The notes under the pieces: model-generated
What the model was told of the DNA's origin: nothing
What the model saw: only the letters and a program-made list of their open reading frames with translations
The model's database searches: none
Shown: positions 1-6,658 of the stretch, in pieces
Numbering within the stretch: position 1 is the first letter of the stretch
Layout: every line of letters begins with the position of its first letter
Program-made: the position numbers and the translations under genes
Assembly (NCBI GenBank): GCA_030619365.1
Contig: JAUXBQ010000026.1
Location: forward strand, 1-16,440
DNA: 16,440 nt
From: a candidate division FCPU426 bacterium
GTDB lineage: Bacteria; Oederibacteriota; JAAXVQ01; JAUVAV01
Reading direction: 5' to 3'

Positions 1-153
1 AACAATTCTTGATCTTTTCTTCGTGTCTTAGTGTCTTGGTGGCTAAAAAGCATTTGCCACTAAGGCACCAAGTCACCAAGAAATAATTAATGATGTTTTA
101 ATCCTGAACAATTCTTGATCTTTTCTTCGTGTCTTAGTGTCTTGGTGGCTAAA
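1..153. repeat. Two exact 47-bp direct repeats, period 106, with an inverted related copy between them
   Basis: Bases 1-47 and 107-153 are identical. Within each copy three consecutive 8-mers of the form CTTNGTGN stand side by side (19-26, 27-34, 35-42; and 125-132, 133-140, 141-148). Between the copies, 57-80 holds three 8-mers of the complementary form NCACNAAG, so 17-43 and 57-83 can fold into an imperfect hairpin. Their 27-base arms differ at only five positions, and these are spaced exactly four bases apart. Similar tandem 8-mers are familiar from intergenic DNA of many environmental bacteria (general knowledge, not checked here). The copy number elsewhere in the genome cannot be seen. 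Confidence 0.8.
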
Positions 154-286
154 TTGTCTTCGCGGTAATCTTTAAACAAATATACATTTTTACCGTATGC
201 ATCTGTGTGTATCTGTGGCTATTTTGATTATTGCCCGATGAAGATTTTTTACAGGAAAACCGCCAGCCGCACCTGGCCGGATCGGG
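154..286. other. AT-rich gap with a short direct repeat and a weak terminator-like stem
   Basis: No coding sequence is credible here. A short tandem ATCTGTG occurs at 201-207 and 211-217. On the minus strand, just past the stop codon of the HD-GYP gene, a 5-bp stem (262-266 with 273-277) is followed by a four-base T run (complement of 256-259). This could be a weak intrinsic terminator for that gene, but the stem is too short to be sure. Confidence 0.35.
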
Positions 287-1474
287 TTAGGACATGTTCT
301 TGAGGATGGCGCACATTTCCTGGAAACGGCCGAGAAACAAGTCCAGGATGTTGGGATCGAAATGCGTTCCCCGCCCCTCAATGAGAATTTCCTTTACGCG
401 CGACGGTGGAAAGGGATCCTTATATGGCCGCTTGGACGACAAGGCGTCAAACACGTCGATAATGGCCAACAAACGGGCGGAGAGGGGGATCACCTCGCCT
501 TTCAGGCCCTGGGGATACCCGGAACCGTCCCATTTTTCATGATGACAGGTGGCGATCTCTATGGCCAGTTGCAGCAGGGGCGCCTGCCCAAGGATCTGGC
601 CGCCCTTGGTGGTGTGGGTTTTCATGACGTCCATTTCAGCCTCGTCCAGGCGGCCCGGCTTCAGCAGAATGGAGTCCGGAATGGCCACTTTGCCGATATC
701 GTGCATCATCATGGAGACCCGCAGATTCTCGAGCTCGCGTTCCTCGTAGCCCAGTTCCGGGGCCAGCCGCGTGGCATACTCGCCGCAGCGCTCGATATGC
801 AGTCCCGTGTCATTGTCCCGGAACCTTTCCGCTTTCGCCATGTTCAGCATACTTTGCACGTACGCGTTTTTCACTTCATCGTAGAGGCGGGCATTTTCAA
901 TGGCCACCGAGATCTCCTGGGCCATGTTCTTCAAGCGCTGCTCGTCATGCTTGGTGAAAGTACCACCGGACTTGTTCAGGACCTCCAGCACGCCGATGCG
1001 CTTGCCCTTGATGGGCAGGGGCGTGGCAATGAGGTTTTTCGTGACGAACTTGGTTTTGTCGTCCACCGCCTTGTAGAAAAAAGGGCTCTTGGCCGCGTCC
1101 GGAATGAGCAGGGTGCGGCCGGTTTGAAAACACCGTCCGGCCACGCCTTTGTCCGCGGGCATGCGGATGACCTTAAGCATGTCTTTTTTCTCGCCCGTGG
1201 CCAGGTAAAACTTCAATTCGTTCGTGTCCGGGTCATGCAGCAGAATCGAGGAGGCCGTGGCGTTAAGACTATTCTCCATCAGGTCCATGGACAGGTTCAG
1301 GACCTCGTCAATGTCCAGGGAGGAGTTGATCAGCTTGATAATGCGGTTCTGGGTGGAAGCGTCATAGGTCTGGCTGGCGCGACTTTTTCGGGGCGCTGCC
1401 TTCGCTGCGCGGACTTTGGTCTTTTTCGCCTGACGCGGCGCGGCTCTCTTTTTTTGGGATTTTTTCTTGGTCAT
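287..1474 (-). CDS. GAF and HD-GYP domain cyclic-di-GMP phosphodiesterase
   Basis: A 395-residue cytoplasmic protein. Residues 1-37 are an unusually basic Lys/Arg/Ala tail, about 45-200 form a GAF sensor domain, and about 205-390 an HD-GYP domain. HD-GYP domains hydrolyse cyclic di-GMP to pGpG or GMP. The metal-binding set looks complete: H258-D259 with K262 in the HDIGK motif, H287, the pair H311-H312, and the signature G319-Y320-P321 followed by DVFDALSSKRPYK at 340-352. There is no receiver domain, so the GAF domain probably takes the input (inference). The ATG at 1474 is preferred: an in-frame GTG at 1486 lies inside the AGGAG ribosome site itself, which stands 11 bases before the ATG. 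It lies 101 bases downstream of the MATE gene on the same strand with no obvious terminator between them, so co-transcription is possible. The ligand of the GAF domain is unknown. Confidence 0.93.
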   Translation of the reverse strand: MTKKKSQKKRAAPRQAKKTKVRAAKAAPRKSRASQTYDASTQNRIIKLINSSLDIDEVLNLSMDLMENSLNATASSILLHDPDTNELKFYLATGEKKDMLKVIRMPADKGVAGRCFQTGRTLLIPDAAKSPFFYKAVDDKTKFVTKNLIATPLPIKGKRIGVLEVLNKSGGTFTKHDEQRLKNMAQEISVAIENARLYDEVKNAYVQSMLNMAKAERFRDNDTGLHIERCGEYATRLAPELGYEERELENLRVSMMMHDIGKVAIPDSILLKPGRLDEAEMDVMKTHTTKGGQILGQAPLLQLAIEIATCHHEKWDGSGYPQGLKGEVIPLSARLLAIIDVFDALSSKRPYKDPFPPSRVKEILIEGRGTHFDPNILDLFLGRFQEMCAILKNMS

Positions 1475-1575
1475 GGTGCGTGACACTCCTTTGGCCGGGA
1501 CTGGAGCACTATTTTGGCATGAACGAACGGGTTCTGTAAACTATAAGATTAATAGAGGGGTTGGTCCGGGGGGCC
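1475..1575. other. Gap between the MATE and HD-GYP genes
   Basis: 101 bases hold the ribosome site of the HD-GYP gene (complement of 1486-1490). I see no convincing terminator or promoter, which leaves read-through from the MATE gene open. Confidence 0.5.
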
Positions 1576-3000
1576 CTAGCTGGCCCAGTCCGTCGGGGTC
1601 AAGCTATCAGCGCAAATCTCTGGGGCCTCCTTCCGGCCAACCTGGGTTCGTTTCTGTTTTTTATATTCCCGCCAAATGAGTCCGCTGGCCAGCAGGAAGG
1701 TCAGGGCGTCTGAAATGGGAATCGCGGCCCAGACCCCGGTCAGTCCCATAAAACGGGGGAGGATAAGCAGGAGCGGCAGCAGGAAAATAAACTGCCGGGA
1801 CAAGGAAATAATCATGGCAATACTGCCTCGCCCCAGGGCCTGGAACATGGTCATCCACATAAAGAGGGGACCGACCAGGGGCAGTACCAGTGTGGCCACT
1901 CGGGCCGCCTGCACGGCCAGGGGAAGAAAGTCGGCGTCCTGGGTAAAGAGCCGGATCCAAAAGGCCGGGAAGAGTTGGAGCAGCACGTAGCCTACGCCGA
2001 TCAAGGACAGCGAAGCCAGGGAGGCGAGACGGACGGCGGACCAAAGCCGGGTCCATTTTTTCGCGCTGTAGTTGTATCCCACCAAGGGCATAAGCCCCTG
2101 GGCCAGGCCGGCCACGGGCATGACAATAAGCATCAGGAGCCTGAATGCCAGGCCGTTGGCCGCAATGGCCTCGGATCCAAAAGCGCCCAGAATTCGATTC
2201 ATGACCATCAGGATCAGGGAGCCCACGGACTGCATCACGAAAGTGGGCAGTCCCACCCGGTAAATTTCGATTAAAATCGAAAGGTTGGGGCGCAGGTATG
2301 ACCAGCGGAGGCGGTATCCCGAGCGCCGGCTCAGCAAATATATGAAGTTGGACAGGGCGGCCAAGATTTGTGAGAACAGCGTAGCCACAGCCGCGCCCTT
2401 TACGCCCCAGGCCGGGAAAAATCCGATGCCAAAGATTAAGAAAGGGTCCAGGATAATGTTGGTGATGGCCGCGATGCCCATGAAGATCATGGGCGCGAAG
2501 GTGTTTCCCGAGCCGCGCAGCACGTTGTTGGACATCATGGAAAAGAAGGTGAATGACGCGCCCAGTCCCACGTAGAACAAATAGGTCGCCGCGGGCGCAT
2601 AGATATCCGGGGTCACGCCGAAAAGTTGCAAGACCGGCCGGGTCATAAACGTGGTGAAAAAAGTGAAGACCAGACCGTAACCTATTGTAAGGGGGAAAAG
2701 CTGGTCGGCGATGTGATTGGTTTCCTGCGAACGTCCGGCACCGAAACGCCTTGAAATCAGCGAGGAAAAACCTGCGCCCGAACCAACACCGATGGCTACC
2801 AGCAGCAGCTGGTAGGGAAACGTGATGGTGAGGGCGGCAATGGCCCCGGGCCCCAGTTTGGCTACCCAGAAGGTGTCGGTAATGTTATACAAAGTCATAA
2901 TGAGCATGGAAATTATGCCGGGCAGGCCGAGGCTGAATAATAAACGCCCGATCGGAGCGATTCCCATTTGTTCGGCTCGGTTTGACGGTTGCGAGGACAT
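1576..3000 (-). CDS. MATE-family multidrug/solute efflux transporter
   Basis: A 474-residue integral membrane protein with about twelve hydrophobic segments. It carries MATE-family landmarks: PGIISMLIMTLYNITDTFWV near the N-terminus, NNVLRGSGNT, then the stretch around NIILDPFLIFGIGFFPAWG, and a second-half counterpart with FRLLMLIVMPVAGLAQG. MATE proteins export cationic or hydrophobic compounds in exchange for Na+ or H+. The substrate cannot be read from sequence, and lipid or polysaccharide flippases of the same MOP superfamily are a less likely alternative. Start choice: the ATG at 3000 has GGGAG five to six bases upstream. The in-frame ATG at 3018 has a poorer site and would add only six residues. 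It is the first gene of the minus-strand pair, divergent from the HD-GYP gene at 3248. Confidence 0.93.
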   Translation of the reverse strand: MSSQPSNRAEQMGIAPIGRLLFSLGLPGIISMLIMTLYNITDTFWVAKLGPGAIAALTITFPYQLLLVAIGVGSGAGFSSLISRRFGAGRSQETNHIADQLFPLTIGYGLVFTFFTTFMTRPVLQLFGVTPDIYAPAATYLFYVGLGASFTFFSMMSNNVLRGSGNTFAPMIFMGIAAITNIILDPFLIFGIGFFPAWGVKGAAVATLFSQILAALSNFIYLLSRRSGYRLRWSYLRPNLSILIEIYRVGLPTFVMQSVGSLILMVMNRILGAFGSEAIAANGLAFRLLMLIVMPVAGLAQGLMPLVGYNYSAKKWTRLWSAVRLASLASLSLIGVGYVLLQLFPAFWIRLFTQDADFLPLAVQAARVATLVLPLVGPLFMWMTMFQALGRGSIAMIISLSRQFIFLLPLLLILPRFMGLTGVWAAIPISDALTFLLASGLIWREYKKQKRTQVGRKEAPEICADSLTPTDWAS

Positions 3001-3062
3001 TCCAACTCCCGGAATCATTGGCCCCCAGCCGGGGAAACCGGCGCCGGGCTGGTAAAAATTGC

Positions 3063-3089
3063 GTTACGGTAACATAATTGCGCACAATT
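3063..3089. promoter_or_regulatory. Two adjacent short dyads, possible operators
   Basis: GTTAC-G-GTAAC (3063-3073) is directly followed by AATTG-CGCA-CAATT (3076-3089). Both are near-perfect dyads in the 247-base divergent region between the MATE gene and the HD-GYP operon. Their position suits a repressor or activator acting on one or both sides. No regulator is assigned, and short dyads in AT-rich DNA may arise by chance. Confidence 0.3.
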
Positions 3090-3124
3090 GTCGAGGGCTG
3101 TTGAAAAATGATTTTCATATTTGC

Positions 3125-3154
3125 TTGCCCCAGGCCCGGCAGATCGCATATAAT
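3125..3154 (+). promoter_or_regulatory. Sigma-70-like promoter for the HD-GYP/uppP/debranching operon
   Basis: A perfect TATAAT at 3149-3154 has TTGCCC (four of six matches to consensus) 18 bases upstream at 3125-3130. Transcription would begin near 3161, giving a leader of roughly 85 bases before the ATG at 3248. The leader carries no obvious structure. Confidence 0.5.
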
Positions 3155-3247
3155 TAAAATTTATATACCATTCTCCACACGATTTTGTTATCGGCCAGGG
3201 TCCGGCCGCGGAAAACTGACGATTCCTGGGGTAAGGAGCAAGCGGGT

Positions 3248-5080
3248 ATGCCGAAAAAGCGATCCCTGACCGGCCGAAACCAAGCCGGGAAGCAAAAAAA
3301 AACGCGCCCAACCGCCGCGCGGACTAAATCCGCCGGTCCGGCATCTGTCCGCCATCCGAAGTCCCGGCCAGCCCCCCTCGAAAGCAAAAATAAATCCGGT
3401 CTAAAATCAGAGCCGCCTCTGGAAAAGCAAGAGCTTAAAGCCCTGCGCCGGCAGATCAGGCAGTATCAAAAGCACATGGAAATGATCCGAAAAATCTCCC
3501 TGAAAATGACCACCGAGCTGTCCCTGGACAAAACGTTGAACGCTCTGGTTGAAACTGCAGCCGAGTTCTTTGCGGCCGACGTGACATCCTGCATGCTGTG
3601 GGACGAGGGAATGCAGAACGGCGTGGTCCGGGCCGGGGTGGGATTTAAAACCAATTACATCCAACAGCAGGTTATCACGGCCAAACGCATCAAGCCGCTG
3701 ATAGAAAGCGGGTATAACTACATTTATTTCGAGGACATAAAATTGACTCCGCAGGGGGACCTGGGATTGATCCAGGATGAGCATTTGGTCAGCGTCCTGA
3801 CCGTATTGCTGCGTTTCGGGGACGAGGTGCTGGGCGCGATAAATATTTACAGCCGCAACAAAGTGCGCCGCTTCACCCAGGAAGAGATTGAAAACGCCCA
3901 GGTCTTTGCGCAACAAGCGGCCGTAGCCGTGCGCAACGCCTACCTCTACAAAGCCATGCGCGAGGAAGCCCAGATGGTGAAAATCCTTCTGCAAGTGGCG
4001 GAGGAAATGGGGTCCCTGGAGTCCCTGGAGGAAGTGGTCAATCGCCTGGTCATCATCCTGGAGCGCTCGTTAAAATTCAAGCTCTGCGTCATCTTTCTCT
4101 GGGACGATCTTAAAAAACTATTCCTGCCTTCCCGGGCGATCGGCATTCCGCCCAACCGCACCCAACAGTTTCAAACTCTGATTCTGCGCCGGGACGACCT
4201 TGATTTTTCGGAGGAAGAACTCGCCCTGCGCCAGGTGATCCGGGTGCAAAACGCGCCCAGGCGCTTCCCGGTGGAAAAAATAGCCGACGTGCTGGGGGAA
4301 AGGGACCTTCGCCTGGTGGCGCTCTTTACCAAAGGCAAACTGCTGGGGGCCATTGCCACCGCGGGGTACCAAGGGAAGCAGGAGCTGAGCAACAAGGATG
4401 AGATTCTGCTCCACGGCATTGCGGCCGAGGCCGCGATTGCCATCGACGATGCCAAACTGTTCTCAGCCCTGGAAGAGGCGTTCTGGGATATCATCAAATC
4501 CCTGGCCGCGGCGATCGAAGTGAAAGACGCTTACACCCACAGTCACTCGGAATCCGTCATTACCTATGCCGCGGCCCTGGGCGAGCGCCTGGAAGTGCCC
4601 TCCCGGGAGCTGGAATTGTTGAACAAAGCCTCCCTGTTGCATGACCTGGGAAAAATCGGCATTGACGACAGCATATTGCAGAAAGTCACGCCCCTGACCT
4701 TCTCCGAACGCAAAAACATCGAGCGGCACCCGATCATCGGCTGCCAGATTCTCCGCTCGGTTAAAAGCCTGTGGGACGTGGCCGAGATCGTGCTGCACCA
4801 CCATGAACATTACGATGGCAAAGGGTATCCCGACCGGTTGCGGGGGGAAGACATTCCCCTGCTGGCGCGCATATTGGCGCTGGCCGATTCTTTTGACGCC
4901 ATGACTTCGGATCGTCCGTACCGCAAGGCCCTGACACTGGACCAGGCGACCGATCAGCTCCGGGTCTGTTCCGGCAAGCAATTTGACCCCGGACTGGTGG
5001 ACGCATTTTTACTGATTCTGGAACAGAAAAAAACCAAATGGGGCCTGGCGCCCGCCTTGGAAGTCCCGGCCTCCGGCTGA
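3248..5080 (+). CDS. Double-GAF HD-GYP cyclic-di-GMP phosphodiesterase
   Basis: A 610-residue cytoplasmic protein. It has a basic, proline-containing N-terminal tail (about 1-55), a short coiled-coil-like helix (about 60-85), two GAF-type sensor domains (about 85-235 and 240-405) and an HD-GYP domain (about 415-600). The HD-GYP signature is complete: HSHSESV, H465-D466 in HDLGK, the HPIIG histidine, the HHH run near 517, and G526-Y527-P528, then DSFDAMTSDRPYRKAL. Expected reaction: cyclic di-GMP hydrolysis. The ATG at 3248 is chosen because AAGGAG lies nine bases upstream. An in-frame TTG at 3185 lacks such a site and would start 24 bases past the perfect -10 box. It leads a plus-strand gene run, with uppP following after 38 bases. 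The second GAF domain is more divergent than the first, so its assignment rests mainly on position and the closing helix pattern. Confidence 0.93.
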   Translation: MPKKRSLTGRNQAGKQKKTRPTAARTKSAGPASVRHPKSRPAPLESKNKSGLKSEPPLEKQELKALRRQIRQYQKHMEMIRKISLKMTTELSLDKTLNALVETAAEFFAADVTSCMLWDEGMQNGVVRAGVGFKTNYIQQQVITAKRIKPLIESGYNYIYFEDIKLTPQGDLGLIQDEHLVSVLTVLLRFGDEVLGAINIYSRNKVRRFTQEEIENAQVFAQQAAVAVRNAYLYKAMREEAQMVKILLQVAEEMGSLESLEEVVNRLVIILERSLKFKLCVIFLWDDLKKLFLPSRAIGIPPNRTQQFQTLILRRDDLDFSEEELALRQVIRVQNAPRRFPVEKIADVLGERDLRLVALFTKGKLLGAIATAGYQGKQELSNKDEILLHGIAAEAAIAIDDAKLFSALEEAFWDIIKSLAAAIEVKDAYTHSHSESVITYAAALGERLEVPSRELELLNKASLLHDLGKIGIDDSILQKVTPLTFSERKNIERHPIIGCQILRSVKSLWDVAEIVLHHHEHYDGKGYPDRLRGEDIPLLARILALADSFDAMTSDRPYRKALTLDQATDQLRVCSGKQFDPGLVDAFLLILEQKKTKWGLAPALEVPASG

Positions 5081-5094
5081 GGGACTAGCCGGAG
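5071..5094 (+). other. Intercistronic hairpin spanning the HD-GYP stop codon
   Basis: CTCCGGCT (5071-5078) and AGCCGGAG (5087-5094) pair perfectly over eight bases with an eight-base loop that contains most of the TGA stop (5078-5080). A run of A rather than T follows, so it is not an intrinsic terminator in the plus direction. It may adjust mRNA stability or coupling to uppP. Confidence 0.55.
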
Positions 5095-5118
5095 AAAAAA
5101 ACCCTGGAGACGGGAAGC

Positions 5119-5946
5119 ATGTTTTTAGCCGAAGCCGCTATTTTGGGCATCGTTCAGGGCATTACGGAATTCCTGCCCATCAGCAGCAGCGCCCATTTGA
5201 CCCTGCTGCCGCCCTTGCTGGGCTGGAACGCGCGTTTGCTCAACTCGCTGGTCTTTGACGTGGCCCTGCACGCCGGCACCCTGCTCGCGGTCCTGGCCTA
5301 TTTCCGGCAGGACGTGCTTAAACTGGCCCGGGCGTTTGGCCGCAGCCTGATCCGGCCCCGCTCGCTTCACGAGCCGGAGGCGAAACTGGCCTGGCAGATT
5401 ATCCTGGCCACGCTGCCCGCCGTGCTGTTCGCCCTGCTGTTCCGCGAGCAGATCGAGACACTGTTCCGGTCACCGGTATGGGTGGGGGGGTGCCTGGTCG
5501 GCTTTGGACTGTTATTGGCGGTCGCCGAACGCTGGACGCGTAAGCGGCGGGATATCGGCGAAATGCGGCTGGCGGACGCGCTGCTGATCGGGTGCGCGCA
5601 GGCCCTCTCGCTTATGCCCGGGGTATCCCGGTCCGGTATTACGATTACCGCGGGGCTGGCGATGAACTTCAAGCGCGATGAAGCCGCGCGCTTCGCTTTT
5701 TTGCTCAGTATACCCGCCATCCTGGGCGCGCTGGTGTTTCAAATGGGGTCTTTGCTGCAAACGGCCTGGGACCAGGGTGCGTTCACGTTGCTGGTCGGCA
5801 CGCTGTGCGCGGGGATTTCCGGGTATGTATGCATAAAATTTTTACTTGCTTATTTAAAGACCCGAACCCTATATATATTTGTGATCTATCGCGTGGTGGT
5901 CGGCCTGCTCATCTTAGGCTGGGCGCTGACCGGCCGCGCGGGCTGA
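5119..5946 (+). CDS. uppP: Undecaprenyl-diphosphatase UppP (BacA)
   Basis: A 275-residue polytopic inner-membrane enzyme of normal family length. It removes a phosphate from undecaprenyl diphosphate to regenerate the lipid carrier for peptidoglycan and other surface glycans, and gives bacitracin resistance when abundant. The two family signatures are intact: Q13-x3-E17 followed by FLPISSSAH with S22-S24 and H26, and PGVSRSGIT with R171 and the neighbouring serines. The conserved DVALHAGTLLAVL is also present (H51). The start ATG has GGAG nine bases upstream. It sits between the HD-GYP gene (38 bases before) and the MscS-like gene (37 bases after), which suggests one transcript. The last 40 residues use noticeably AT-richer codons than the rest, but the frame is continuous. 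Confidence 0.97.
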   Translation: MFLAEAAILGIVQGITEFLPISSSAHLTLLPPLLGWNARLLNSLVFDVALHAGTLLAVLAYFRQDVLKLARAFGRSLIRPRSLHEPEAKLAWQIILATLPAVLFALLFREQIETLFRSPVWVGGCLVGFGLLLAVAERWTRKRRDIGEMRLADALLIGCAQALSLMPGVSRSGITITAGLAMNFKRDEAARFAFLLSIPAILGALVFQMGSLLQTAWDQGAFTLLVGTLCAGISGYVCIKFLLAYLKTRTLYIFVIYRVVVGLLILGWALTGRAG

Positions 5947-5983
5947 ACCGTCAGGTCATAACCTTTTTCGAGGAGGAACGCGC

Positions 5984-6658
5984 ATGGATCCCTATTCCAC
6001 CCAAATGCTTATGATGAATCAGATACAGCACTTATCCAGTGGTTTTATCGAACACATCCGGTCCGTCTTATTCGCCTTGTCCCTGGTTATTCTGGGCTTA
6101 ATCGTGGCCGAGATCGTGAAATACCTGGCCGTGGCCTTGCTGCGCCTTTTGCGTTGGGACCGGTTCAGCCGCTGGATCGGGCTCTCCCGCGTTTTGGCTA
6201 GGGTGCGCGGCGATGTAAGTCCGGCCACGGCGACGGGCGAGGCGGTTTTCTGGCTGGTCTTGCTCTCTTTTTCAATGAAAGCCCTTATCATTTCCGACAT
6301 CCACGTTTTAATGGGCTGGGGCCAGATTTATTTTGACCTTCTGCCGGCCGTTGGCAACGCCGCGGTGATTCTTTTGGCCGCCCGGGTCTTGTCCGTTTGG
6401 CTGGGCGCGCTTATCCTGTTGTTGGTGGAGCAGCAAACGACCTTCCTGGCTGCCGGGCTTACCCGGGCCCTGGTGCTCTGCCTGGGCGTGTATTTCGCCC
6501 TGCTGCAACTGGGCGTGGAATCCAACTTGGCGCAGCCTTTAATCCTGATTCTATTTGGCGGGGCGGCCCTGGCCGGGGCGCTGGCCTGGTCCCGGGACCG
6601 CGCCGGCCTGTATCGGGAGGTTATCCGCGTGGGAGAATCCCGGGAGGGCGGCCGCTAA
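5984..6658 (+). CDS. MscS-like transmembrane-helix protein, no channel beta domain
   Basis: A 224-residue membrane protein with about five hydrophobic segments. Two stretches look like the conserved TM helix repeat found in relatives of small-conductance mechanosensitive channels. One is LVILGLIVAEIVKYL followed by a basic amphipathic stretch ending near DRFSRWIGLSRVLA (about residues 30-73). The other is LLQLGVESNLAQPLILILF with AGALAWSRDRA (about 170-210). The beta domain and C-terminal cage of true MscS are absent, so it is not a complete MscS channel by itself. The start has a strong GAGGAGG seven bases upstream. Its TAA stop is immediately followed by the ATG of the debranching enzyme, indicating translational coupling. 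Family assignment is by pattern only. The function, perhaps osmotic or membrane sensing, is inference. Confidence 0.75.
   Translation: MDPYSTQMLMMNQIQHLSSGFIEHIRSVLFALSLVILGLIVAEIVKYLAVALLRLLRWDRFSRWIGLSRVLARVRGDVSPATATGEAVFWLVLLSFSMKALIISDIHVLMGWGQIYFDLLPAVGNAAVILLAARVLSVWLGALILLLVEQQTTFLAAGLTRALVLCLGVYFALLQLGVESNLAQPLILILFGGAALAGALAWSRDRAGLYREVIRVGESREGGR

Noticed and set aside
1..153. Possible CRISPR array
   Set aside because: Only two copies are seen, 47 bp long with internal 8-bp periodicity and an inverted copy between them, and no cas gene is nearby.
362..1483. Long plus-strand open frame opposite the first HD-GYP gene
   Set aside because: It is antisense to a gene with intact family motifs, its product matches no family I know, and GC-rich genes often leave such open antisense frames.
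3185..3247. Upstream TTG start for the double-GAF HD-GYP protein
   Set aside because: It has no ribosome site, whereas the ATG at 3248 has AAGGAG at good spacing.
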